Part shown: positions 50,320-58,957 of the stretch, piece after piece
Position numbering within the stretch: the first letter of the stretch is position 1
Layout of the letters: every line of letters starts with the position of its first letter
Assembly: GCF_025685395.1 (NCBI RefSeq)
Contig: NZ_JAGSYA010000004.1
Span: forward strand, 620,001 to 684,000
Origin: Terriglobus tenax
GTDB taxonomy: Bacteria; Acidobacteriota; Terriglobia; Terriglobales; Acidobacteriaceae
Direction: 5' to 3'
DNA length: 64,000 bases
Notes under the pieces: model-generated
What the model saw: the letters and a program-made list of their open reading frames with translations, nothing else
Told to the model about the DNA's origin: nothing
The model's database searches: none
Program-made: the position numbers and the translations under genes

Positions 50320-52548
50320 TTACGCCATCTCAAACACAATCTTGCCGCCCTTCACCAACTCCGCATGGTCGAAGGTTAGCTCTTCGTGCTTGTTGCCGTT
50401 GAAGTGGACCTGCTTGACCAGTGCGTCTTCGGCGGATTTGCGTTTGGCTTCGATGGTCAGCGTCTTCCCTTCTCCGACGTGGATCGTGGCCTTGTCGAAG
50501 ATTGGCGTGCCGATGTCCCACTTGGCTTTGACCGGGTCGACGGGGTAGATGCCGAGGGCGCTGAGGATGAACCAGGCTGACATCTGGCCGCAGTCTTCGT
50601 TGCCCTGCATGCCGTTGGGCTGGTTGTCGTACATGGTCTCCATCAGGCTGCGGAGGCGCTTCTGCGCCTTCTCCGGTGCTCCGGCGTAGTTGTACAGGTA
50701 GGCGATGTGATGGCTGGGTTCGTTGCCGTGGGCGTACTGGCCCACCAGTCCGGCGACGTCGGGCGGCATGTCCGCGGGCTGCGTCGGGTCGGCTGAGAAC
50801 AGGTCGTCCAGCTTCTTCTCGAGAGCTTTTTTGCCGCCCAGCATCTCGGCCAGGCCTTCGGGGTCGTGCTGCACGCTGAAGGTGGTGACCCAGGCGTTGG
50901 ACTCGGTGTAGTCGCGCCACTTGCGGCTGACGTTGATGGCGTTGGGAGCGAAGGGGCCGGCCCAGTGGCCATCGGAGTAGCGCGGACGGATGAAGCCCGA
51001 CTCCTTGTCGTACAGGTTCTTGTAATTGCGCGAGCGCTTCAGCAGCATCTCGGACTCCTGCGTCTCTCCCGCCGCCTTGGCGATGGCCGCTACGGCGGCG
51101 TCGTCGTAGGCATAGTCCATCGTCTTCGAGGCGTTCTCGTCGCTGACATCGCAGGGCACATAGCCGTACTTGCGATAGCCGCCGAGGCCGCGGTAGTCGT
51201 CTTCCATGGCGCGCTTGCGGAAGATCTTGTATGCCGCCTTGGCGTCAATGCCCTGGAAGCCCTTGACCAGCGCCTCCGCCACAACCGGAGCCGAGTGGTA
51301 GCCGACCATGCAGAAGGTCTCCTTCTGTTGGAGCGGCCAGATGGGAACGCCGCCGGGGCTCTGCTCACCTTCGCGGATCAGGCAGTTGACCAGGTCAGGC
51401 ACCTTCTGCGGGGCGATGAGCGTGTAGAGCGGGTGCAGAGCACGGTAGGTGTCCCACAGCGAGAAGGTGGAGTAGTTGCGCATGCCGGCGGGCAGATCGT
51501 GCACCTTGCCGTCCATGCCGGCGTACTTGCCGGTGACGTCGTCAAAGAGCGTGGGCGCCAGCATGGTGTGGTAGAGCGCCGTGTAGAAGATCTCCTTGTG
51601 GCGCGTGTTGCTGCTCTCCACCTGGATGGCGCCAAGCGCCTGCTCCCATGCCTGATGGGCCTTGTGCTGAACGGCGTCGAAGTCCCAGCCGGGAACCTCG
51701 GCGTTCAGGTTGGCCATGGCGCCCTCTGTGCTGATGCCGGAGATGCCGGTCTTCACCAGGATCTTCTCGCCGGCCTTGGTCTTGAAGCGGGCAACGCACT
51801 TGATGCGCGGCTGCGAGGAGGTGTCGCCCGCGACGGGCTTATCGTCGACGAAGATCTGCACGGCATCAGCCGGGCGGGAAAACTGCATGGCGAAGTAGAT
51901 CTCGCGACCGGGCGACCAGAGCTGCGTGCTGCGGCCTCCGGTCAGGGTGCGGCGGCCTTCCACCTTCAGCCTGGCCCAGTTGATCTTTGTAGGGTCGCCG
52001 TCGATCAGGTGGGTCATGTCGAGCATCAGGGTGGCCGAATCCGACTGCGGGAAGGTGTAACGGTGCACACCGCAGCGCTCGGTCGCGGTCAGCTCGGCCA
52101 GGATGCCGGAGTCCTTCAGCTTGACGGAGTAGTAGCCGGGGCGGGCGACTTCGTCGTCGTGCGAGAAGGCCTGCTGGTAGTCCGATGCAGCCAGCTTGAC
52201 CGGGCCGACGTGCGGAACAACGAGGAAGTCCAGCATGTCCGACGCGCCGGTGCCGCTGAGGTGAGTGTGGCTGAAGCCGAGGATGGTCTTGTCGTCGTAG
52301 TGATAGCCGGAGCAGTGATCCCAGCCCTTGACGCCGGTGTCCGGGCTAAGCTGCACGGCGCCCCACGGCATGGAGGCCCCGGGGTAGGTGTGTCCGTGAC
52401 CGCCGGTACCGATGGCGATTTTCACATACCTGGTAACGTCGCTGGACGAGGCAGATTTTGCGAACGCTTTGAGGGGGAGAGCATCGGCTACCGCAAGACC
52501 TGCGGAGACCGCGGACAGAGAACCTAAAAAGCTGCGCCGTGTAATCAC
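50320..52548 (-). CDS. Exported GH92 alpha-1,2-mannosidase family protein
   Basis: Calcium-dependent exo-alpha-mannosidase fold, 742 aa. It has a twin-arginine signal (TRRSFLGSLSAVSAGLAVADA) after a GTG start. The N-terminal beta-sandwich carries GTGGHGHTYPGAS and ILGFSHTHLSGTGASD. The alpha/alpha barrel carries YNLYDKESGFIRPR-like sequence and GNEDCGQMSAWFILSALGIYPVDP, the GH92 active-site region with catalytic Glu and Asp. The substrate is probably mannan or mannose-containing glycan. An exported alkaline phosphatase gene lies 39 bases upstream in the same orientation. Confidence 0.9.
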   Translation of the reverse strand: MITRRSFLGSLSAVSAGLAVADALPLKAFAKSASSSDVTRYVKIAIGTGGHGHTYPGASMPWGAVQLSPDTGVKGWDHCSGYHYDDKTILGFSHTHLSGTGASDMLDFLVVPHVGPVKLAASDYQQAFSHDDEVARPGYYSVKLKDSGILAELTATERCGVHRYTFPQSDSATLMLDMTHLIDGDPTKINWARLKVEGRRTLTGGRSTQLWSPGREIYFAMQFSRPADAVQIFVDDKPVAGDTSSQPRIKCVARFKTKAGEKILVKTGISGISTEGAMANLNAEVPGWDFDAVQHKAHQAWEQALGAIQVESSNTRHKEIFYTALYHTMLAPTLFDDVTGKYAGMDGKVHDLPAGMRNYSTFSLWDTYRALHPLYTLIAPQKVPDLVNCLIREGEQSPGGVPIWPLQQKETFCMVGYHSAPVVAEALVKGFQGIDAKAAYKIFRKRAMEDDYRGLGGYRKYGYVPCDVSDENASKTMDYAYDDAAVAAIAKAAGETQESEMLLKRSRNYKNLYDKESGFIRPRYSDGHWAGPFAPNAINVSRKWRDYTESNAWVTTFSVQHDPEGLAEMLGGKKALEKKLDDLFSADPTQPADMPPDVAGLVGQYAHGNEPSHHIAYLYNYAGAPEKAQKRLRSLMETMYDNQPNGMQGNEDCGQMSAWFILSALGIYPVDPVKAKWDIGTPIFDKATIHVGEGKTLTIEAKRKSAEDALVKQVHFNGNKHEELTFDHAELVKGGKIVFEMA

Positions 52549-52587
52549 GGCTAGAAGCCTATCAAGAGTCTCCCTGTCCGCGCATCC

Positions 52588-54225
52588 TCACTTTGTCCTA
52601 GATGGCGCCTCAATCTCGGGCTTAATGGCCTGCGTCAGCACATGACCGACAGAGGCTGAGGGCTGGTTGATCCTGAGCAGCGACGCGAAGGTGGCGGCAA
52701 TATCCACCGGCGCGACGCGGTCATGATAGGTGCCGGGAATGAAGGCCGAACCGTAGAAGTCCAGCGGGACGTGACGGTCATACGAATAAGAAGAGTAGTG
52801 CGTCGTACCCGTGGCCGCACCCGGCATCTGGTACTCACCGAAGATGGCGAAGACCTGCCATCCGCCGTTGGGCGAGTAGCTGTGCTGCAGAAGGCGGCCT
52901 AGATCGTTATTGGGCAGATCACCCTTGGCCATCTGGACCTTGGTGAAGACCTGACGGATGAGGGGCTTCGATGCGGGCCTGGAACCCGGCAGGCCCGGCT
53001 GCGATTTCGCCATCACCTCCGGCAGCATGGCGGCAACCATGTTTTCCGCGTCTACTTCGCTTATCTTCAGCTTCTCAAAGACCCGCTGGTCCAGCGGGAA
53101 CCAGGCGTATTCCCCGCCCTGCAGCAGGAACTTCTGCGGGTCACCCGGCGAGAGCTTCTTCGTCAGTTCCTCGTTCATGGCATCGATCAGGCCAGCGTAG
53201 GAGAATGCATTGGCCGGCATGCCCAGCTTCTGCGTTTCGCCGGGAGCGGGAGCAACGCCGTGGTCGCCCGACATGGCAACCCACACATTGGCCATGCCAC
53301 CGTCCACATGCTTGTCCAGCCAGGTAAAGAACTTGTCCAGTTCAATATCCGCTCCGTCCAGCAGCGCACGCTGCTTCGGGTCGTTCGGCCCGACGGCGTG
53401 ACCGAGAATATCGGTCGACGACAGGCTGATGGTCACCATGTCGGTGACGGCATGCTTGCCCAGCTGCTCGGCTTCGATGACAGATTCGGCAAACTCCAGT
53501 TCATAGCGCACGCCGGTCGTGGTGGAACCGACCTCGCTGTAGAAGTTCAGCCCCTTGCCGCCCACTTCCTTAATGGCTTCCTCGGTCTTGCCGCTGGTGT
53601 TGAACTTTGCCACGTAGGCGGGCAGTTCCTGCATCCAGTAGGTGGAGGTGATGAACTTGCCGGATTTTGCATCGATCCAGAAAGCACCCTGCGTGGCATG
53701 TCCGGAGGTAAGAATCGCGGCGCGGTCTTTCAGCGAGATGCCGAAGACCTTTGCCTGGCCATGCGTGGCCAGCACAATCTCGTCCCCAAGTGTGGAGGCC
53801 ATCTGGTTGCGCGGCGACTGGCCGGGCGTGATGGGAGATCCGGTAGGGGCGCCAACGACCTTGTAATCATCGTCGTCGACGGAGGAGTAGACATGATCGG
53901 TCGAGCGCGAGAAATCCCACCACTGGTTAGCCTGGATGCCGTGACCATCGGTGTAGGCTCCGGTACCGATGGTGGAGTGACCGGGCGCGGTATGCGTGTT
54001 GGCGTAGTCGTAATAGCAGTCCGTAAAGTGAGCGCCCTTTTTCAGGAACAGGTTGAAGCCGTTGGCGGTCTTGAAGTCGTCGCGATAGCGGTCAAGATAA
54101 TCGCCACGCATCTGGTCCAGCACCAGGATGACAACCAGCTTGGGTTTGGCGTGATACTCATCAGCCACTGCCGAAACACACACCGTCATGGCCATTGCCG
54201 CTACTGCTTTACCGAACCAACGCAT
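52588..54225 (-). CDS. Exported alkaline phosphatase-superfamily enzyme (PafA-like)
   Basis: Periplasmic phosphomonoesterase or diesterase, 545 aa from the start at 54225, which has AGAGG ten bases upstream and a signal peptide ending SAVADEY. Metal and nucleophile motifs are VVILVLDQMRGDYLDRY (first Asp ligand), NTHTAPGHSTIGTG (Thr nucleophile region), and SLSSTDILGHAVGPND and MSGDHGVAP (Asp/His ligands). This matches the PafA/NPP branch of the superfamily. The residue deciding mono- against diesterase cannot be judged by eye. It precedes the GH92 gene. Confidence 0.87.
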   Translation of the reverse strand: MRWFGKAVAAMAMTVCVSAVADEYHAKPKLVVILVLDQMRGDYLDRYRDDFKTANGFNLFLKKGAHFTDCYYDYANTHTAPGHSTIGTGAYTDGHGIQANQWWDFSRSTDHVYSSVDDDDYKVVGAPTGSPITPGQSPRNQMASTLGDEIVLATHGQAKVFGISLKDRAAILTSGHATQGAFWIDAKSGKFITSTYWMQELPAYVAKFNTSGKTEEAIKEVGGKGLNFYSEVGSTTTGVRYELEFAESVIEAEQLGKHAVTDMVTISLSSTDILGHAVGPNDPKQRALLDGADIELDKFFTWLDKHVDGGMANVWVAMSGDHGVAPAPGETQKLGMPANAFSYAGLIDAMNEELTKKLSPGDPQKFLLQGGEYAWFPLDQRVFEKLKISEVDAENMVAAMLPEVMAKSQPGLPGSRPASKPLIRQVFTKVQMAKGDLPNNDLGRLLQHSYSPNGGWQVFAIFGEYQMPGAATGTTHYSSYSYDRHVPLDFYGSAFIPGTYHDRVAPVDIAATFASLLRINQPSASVGHVLTQAIKPEIEAPSRTK

Positions 54226-54261
54226 TCTGGAAAATCCTCTCGTACAAAGCATACATACAAA

Positions 54262-54295
54262 CAAAAGCGGCAGACGCGGAACCCGCATCTGCCGC
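54262..54295 (-). terminator. Terminator after the TonB-dependent receptor gene
   Basis: GCGGCAGACGCGG/CCGCATCTGCCGC, thirteen positions with one mismatch. On the minus strand it is followed by TTTTGTTTG. Confidence 0.8.
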
Positions 54296-54314
54296 CCTGC
54301 TTCCTTGCCACTTG

Positions 54315-57300
54315 TTAGAACAGTATCTTCGCACCGAACTGCACGATACGCGGGTCGAAGGTGCTGGTGATGGTGCCGCCTGCCAGGTTAGCACCGCTTG
54401 CGCTGATGCCGCTGCCGGGAGTGGTGAAGTTTGTGCGGTTGAGGGCGTTGTACAGCTCGCCGCGGAACTCTACCTTCAGGCTCTCAAGCGGTGTGGCAAA
54501 GCGCTTGTTGATGGCGAGATTGAGCGAGGTGAACATTGGTCCGCGACCGGGGTTGCGGCCCATGTTGCCGAAGGGGTTGCCGCCAGCCGCAGGCAGCTGG
54601 ATTGCGGCAAGGTTGGTGTACTGCAGCGCCGTACCGGTCGACCGCGATTTATCAAGGCTGGTGAGAGGTACGCCCGTAACACGGTTCGGACGGTACAGGT
54701 TCGCACCACGGAAGCTGGCCGCGATACCCGATACCTGCGTTGCCGCTGCCGGGGTGTAGTTGATCTGGAAGGGGAAGCCGCTCGACGCCGTGTTGATGGC
54801 CGAGATCTGCCACTGTCCCAGCACCTCGTCCAGGAAGCTGCTGGAGTTCATCCAGCGGCGTCCCTTGCCGAAGGGCAGTTCGTAGACCAGAGAGGTGACG
54901 TTGTAGATGGGCTGGTTGTACTCCGACTGGCTGTAGTCCGCGCGCAGGTCGTAAAAGTTCTGCGGCGACGGCGTGTTGGATTCGAGCGATGCACCCGCGT
55001 TGTCCATCGCGTGCGACCACGTGAAGGAGTTCAACAGCGTGAGGCCGGCCTTGCTGTGCTGCTCGTAGCGCACCTGCAGCGAGTTGTAGTTGGAGTAGGC
55101 AGAGTGCAGCGCGATGGTGATGTCGCCCCACGTCGGGATGGGACGGGCAAAGTTGTTTGCCGGGTTCTTCTGGTTCGAGTTCGCAAACTGCAGCAGCTTC
55201 AGGCCGCGGTTGCCAACGTAAGCCACATCCACAAGAGCGCCGTACGGCAGCACATGCTGCACATCCAGGTAGTAGTTGTGCACATAGCTGTCGCGGAAGC
55301 GGTTGGAGTCGATGTAGGTAACATTCGCTGTAACCGGGTTGAAGCTCAGGGTTCCCTGCGGGAAGCCCTGGTCCATGCGAACGTAGTTCGGGTTCGCCGC
55401 GCCATTGGTACGGGGCGTCTGAGAAACCGTTACGAACAGTGCATACGGAGCGTTGATGGCCAGCAGGTTACCCGAACCGGCGCGGTCATAGTGCGAGTAG
55501 CTGATGCCATAGCCGCCGCGCAGAGCGGTCTGGTGGCCAAGGTCATACGCGAAGCCAAAGCGCGGAGCAAAGTCGTTCTTGTCCGGCTGGTAGCCGTAGC
55601 GGTTGCCGCTCTGGTTTACCGTGACCATCGATTGCGTTGAGGGATCAAAGTTCGACTGACGGTTCAGAGCGTCGTAGTAAGGCGTCGTGTACTCGTAGCG
55701 GACGCCCATGTTCAGCGTCAGCTTCGGGCTGACCTTCCAGTCGTCCTGGAAATAAGCGAAGTTGGACTGGTTGCGCAGGCGGGCAACGAAGTAACTGGAG
55801 AGCGTGTAGATATTGGTCGCACCGAACAGGAAGTCGGCCACGTAGTTGTCAGAGTTCGCCGAAGCGGTAGAGGCATCGCGGCTGAAGCCGCCCGCGTAGC
55901 TGAAACCGCCGTACAGCGGATTGGTGTCCTGCACCTTCATCCAGATTTTCTGGTACTCATACCCAACCTTCAGTGAGTGACGCTTCACTACCCACGAATA
56001 GTTGACCTTCGGATCGAGCATGATGGGGTTCTGGAACTGCGGATTCGTCGACTGACGGCCAATGCCGGTAAAGCCTGTGATGGAGATAGAGGGAATACCA
56101 CCGGCAACGGTAGGATCGGTCGGCAGGCCAGGGAAGGTGAAGCCGGGGTTGGTACCGATGGAGAGCGAGTACTTGCCGGCGGTGGTCTGCGACAACCCAA
56201 GACGCACATCGAGCAACTGGTTGGAGCCGATCACGCGGTTGTATCCAACCGCAATCTGCTTGTTGAAGATACGCTGTGCGCCGTTCGAACCACCGTCCAG
56301 CGGCAGACCAAAGATCGGATAATCGATCGCATTCTGCTTCAGGACGCTGACGCGCACGAAGTAGGAGTTCTTCTGGTCCGGAATGAAGTCGAGACGAAGA
56401 TCGCCCTTGTCCGAGTAGTTACGCGAGCGCTGCAACGTGGAGTAATTGTTCGTCAGCGCCGTACCCGGATTCAGGTTCCGCATCAAGCCGGCAATGGTGC
56501 GGGAAGCGGTGGAGATGTTCGGGTCGTTCAGGATGCTGGTACCGGCAGCGTATTGCGTCCCGTTATAGGGATTGATCACGGTGCGCGAGAAGATGCCGTT
56601 CAACTGGCTGATCTGCGGCAGCGTCGCCGTTGCAGCCTGCTTGCGCACCTGGCGGAAGGCTTCGTAATCGACAAAGAAGAAGAGCTTGTCCTTGAGGATC
56701 GGACCGCTGATGTTGCCGCCGAACTGGTTGCGGTTGAACTGCGGCTTCTGCCCACCGGCCGGACGGAAGAATCCGGTTGCGTTCAACGCGGTATTGCGGG
56801 CGAACTCATACACGCGGCCGTGGAGCTTGTTGGTTCCCTGCGCGAAGGCAACGTTGATGACGGCGCCGGAGGCACGTCCATATTCGGCAGTCTGGTTGTT
56901 GGTGACGACCTGGAACTGTGCAACGGAGTCTGGCGCGGGCTGGATGATCTGGTTCGAGAAGCCCTGGTTCGACGAGCCGTAGGCATTGTTATCCATACCG
57001 TCGAGCAGGAAGTTGTTGAAGATGGAACGCTGTCCGTTCACGTTGAACGAACCCTCGCGCACCAGGCCGGTGTTCGAGGTGGAGGACAGGCTGTTCGCCG
57101 CGGCGCGGACGCCGGTCGAAAGACCGATCAGGTCAGAGTAGTTGCGGCTCACCAGCGGCAGGGCAGCCGTCTGGTAGTTGGTGACAATCTGGCCGCGCTG
57201 ACTGGTGTCGGTCTCCAGCAACTGGGCGGCAGCGGTCACTTCCACCACCTGCGAGGTTCCGCCGACGGTCAGTGTGGCATCCACGCGCTGACGTGCAGCA

Positions 57301-57596
57301 ATGCTGACGGCGACGCTGGGGACCGTGGTCGAAGAAAAGCCTTCGCGTGCGATTTCTACTTTGTACGTACCGACGCGCAGCGCAGGGACTTCGTAGTCGC
57401 CGCTGTCATTGGTGGTGCGCGTGGAGACAACACCGGTCGCGGTGTTCGTAACAGTAATTGTTGCGTTGGGAATCACAGCCCCAGAGGCATCCCGAACCGT
57501 TCCGAGGATGCTGCCGTTCTCATACTGCGCGTGGGAGATCAACGTCAAACCAAAACACACGTATACCGCAAGAAGTAGTCTCGCTATGGATCGCAT
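54315..57596 (-). CDS. TonB-dependent receptor with N-terminal carboxypeptidase-regulatory domain (Oar-like)
   Basis: Outer-membrane barrel of 1093 aa from the start at 57596. The signal peptide (MRSIARLLLAVYVCFGLTLISHAQ) is followed by a carboxypeptidase-regulatory/Ig-like domain (GSILGTVRDASGAVIPNATITVTN, about 25-115). A plug with FNVNGQRSIFNNFLLDG and a large barrel rich in Tyr/Asn then end in FGAKILF, with the usual terminal Phe. Such receptors are very numerous in Acidobacteriota, and the ligand is unknown. The exported GDPD gene lies upstream past a terminator, and the alkaline phosphatase and mannosidase genes lie downstream. Confidence 0.88.
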   Translation of the reverse strand: MRSIARLLLAVYVCFGLTLISHAQYENGSILGTVRDASGAVIPNATITVTNTATGVVSTRTTNDSGDYEVPALRVGTYKVEIAREGFSSTTVPSVAVSIAARQRVDATLTVGGTSQVVEVTAAAQLLETDTSQRGQIVTNYQTAALPLVSRNYSDLIGLSTGVRAAANSLSSTSNTGLVREGSFNVNGQRSIFNNFLLDGMDNNAYGSSNQGFSNQIIQPAPDSVAQFQVVTNNQTAEYGRASGAVINVAFAQGTNKLHGRVYEFARNTALNATGFFRPAGGQKPQFNRNQFGGNISGPILKDKLFFFVDYEAFRQVRKQAATATLPQISQLNGIFSRTVINPYNGTQYAAGTSILNDPNISTASRTIAGLMRNLNPGTALTNNYSTLQRSRNYSDKGDLRLDFIPDQKNSYFVRVSVLKQNAIDYPIFGLPLDGGSNGAQRIFNKQIAVGYNRVIGSNQLLDVRLGLSQTTAGKYSLSIGTNPGFTFPGLPTDPTVAGGIPSISITGFTGIGRQSTNPQFQNPIMLDPKVNYSWVVKRHSLKVGYEYQKIWMKVQDTNPLYGGFSYAGGFSRDASTASANSDNYVADFLFGATNIYTLSSYFVARLRNQSNFAYFQDDWKVSPKLTLNMGVRYEYTTPYYDALNRQSNFDPSTQSMVTVNQSGNRYGYQPDKNDFAPRFGFAYDLGHQTALRGGYGISYSHYDRAGSGNLLAINAPYALFVTVSQTPRTNGAANPNYVRMDQGFPQGTLSFNPVTANVTYIDSNRFRDSYVHNYYLDVQHVLPYGALVDVAYVGNRGLKLLQFANSNQKNPANNFARPIPTWGDITIALHSAYSNYNSLQVRYEQHSKAGLTLLNSFTWSHAMDNAGASLESNTPSPQNFYDLRADYSQSEYNQPIYNVTSLVYELPFGKGRRWMNSSSFLDEVLGQWQISAINTASSGFPFQINYTPAAATQVSGIAASFRGANLYRPNRVTGVPLTSLDKSRSTGTALQYTNLAAIQLPAAGGNPFGNMGRNPGRGPMFTSLNLAINKRFATPLESLKVEFRGELYNALNRTNFTTPGSGISASGANLAGGTITSTFDPRIVQFGAKILF

Positions 57597-57675
57597 GTCT
57601 GGGAAGTTAGGCAGTAAACATTGCAGCCCGATGACTGCATTGTGAAGAAAGTGTTGCAGACCGGGCTTTCCACAG

Positions 57676-57711
57676 GAAAAAGCCGCGCCCATGTAAACCA
57701 GCGGGCGCGGC
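57676..57711 (-). terminator. Terminator after the glycerophosphodiesterase gene
   Basis: GCCGCGCCC/GGGCGCGGC nine-pair stem with a 12-base loop. On the minus strand it is followed by TTTTTCC. It separates the GDPD and receptor transcripts. Confidence 0.8.
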
Positions 57712-57727
57712 CTGCGACTCATGTCGA

Positions 57728-58876
57728 CTACTTGGTTTCGTCTAACGAAAGACGAAGACCTTCCGGAACGAAATCGCTGCTCAGCAGCTTCGCGTTGTTG
57801 GTCAGGTAGTAGGTGGGAATCTCGGGATACTGCTCTTCCACCAGTTGCAGCGTGCGGAAGTCAAAACTCTGCACCTCGGCACGAGCGGTCATCTTTTCAC
57901 TGACAATGGCACCGCACAGCGCTTTCACGAACTCCTGTGGGCCGACGGAGTGATTCTTGTACAGGTCGGCAGGAACGTTGGTGTTCTGTGCTCCGGCCAC
58001 CGAGGGGGGCAGACGGTCGGGCATGATCTTGGTCTCAAGATTGAAACGAACACTTGCGCCGGTCGCGGCGCGCTCAGATGCGTGGGGCGTGCTCTTACCC
58101 GCGCCGGACTTGTAGTACTCCGTATAGAACTTCACGAAGCGGAAGAGCTGGGCGGCATTGGTTGGCGAGTAGGGACTGGGCATCTTTTCGAGCTTCGCAA
58201 AGGCCACAGCCACCGGCGACAGGGCCAGATCGTTCTTCTGGTCACCGCCGAAGTGCAGCTTGTCGCAGATGAAGCTCTTCTGCGCCTCGGCCATCGACAG
58301 CGTGTTGATATATGCGCGGTTTTCCATGGTGTACGCCGAGCCATCCGCCTTGCGGCAGCTCTCCGGGTTCAGAAACTGGTCATGCCACAACAGGGAGACA
58401 CCATCGGTGGTCACGCCCGTGTCGGTCTCAAGCGTCGTCGCGCCTTCGTCCATGCCGCTCTCAAAGGAAGGCAGCGTATTCTCCGGGCGCAGACCGCGTC
58501 CACCGCGGTGAGCGGAGTTATCAAAGCCCTTCAGGGCCTTGCCGGCGGCGCGCTGTTCCAGGATGACCTTGTGCAGAATGTCCGGGCGATCGGTAATGAT
58601 GCCGTCGACGCCCAGGTCGATGAGCGCCTTCATCTTTTCGGCGTCATTGGTCGTCCAGGGCACAACCTGGAAGCCGGCGGCGTGCAGTGTATCCACATGC
58701 ACCGTGGCCTTGGCGCCAAGAACGGTGGAGTCCACCGGCGAGAGCACGGGCGTATGCTTTGCCCCCCTGGCCTTCGCGTGTTCGCCGGCCTTTTTCATCA
58801 ACGTCAGGAAAGGGTCGTTCTGAGCCATGGCGACACCGCTCATCAGGATCATGCAGGCAATCGTACGCTTCATCAT
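57728..58876 (-). CDS. Exported glycerophosphodiester phosphodiesterase, apparently circularly permuted
   Basis: Hydrolyses glycerophosphodiesters to glycerol-3-phosphate and an alcohol. At 382 aa it has a signal peptide ending GVAMAQ. The motif order is unusual. The segment that normally ends the GDPD barrel comes first (VVPWTTND at 71-78, GVDGIITDRPDIL at 89-101). The normal beginning follows: AHRGGRGLRPENTL at 122-135, LETD with catalytic Glu150/Asp152, WHD at 164-166, LETK, and SFDFRTL near the end. All catalytic residues are present. The start is uncertain between ATGs at 58876 and 58873. Its neighbour is a receptor gene; the divergent lpxB is 81 bases away. Confidence 0.82.
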   Translation of the reverse strand: MMKRTIACMILMSGVAMAQNDPFLTLMKKAGEHAKARGAKHTPVLSPVDSTVLGAKATVHVDTLHAAGFQVVPWTTNDAEKMKALIDLGVDGIITDRPDILHKVILEQRAAGKALKGFDNSAHRGGRGLRPENTLPSFESGMDEGATTLETDTGVTTDGVSLLWHDQFLNPESCRKADGSAYTMENRAYINTLSMAEAQKSFICDKLHFGGDQKNDLALSPVAVAFAKLEKMPSPYSPTNAAQLFRFVKFYTEYYKSGAGKSTPHASERAATGASVRFNLETKIMPDRLPPSVAGAQNTNVPADLYKNHSVGPQEFVKALCGAIVSEKMTARAEVQSFDFRTLQLVEEQYPEIPTYYLTNNAKLLSSDFVPEGLRLSLDETK

Positions 58877-58957
58877 GCACACCACTATGCAGCCCCAAGA
58901 TTAACGCAGCGTTGCACGGGGTGGCACAGCGCCGCCTTAGCCTAGTAGGCTTAAGGC

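Noticed and set aside
50866-52527. 553-codon plus-strand open frame
   Set aside because: Antisense to the GH92 gene; composition of a shadow frame.
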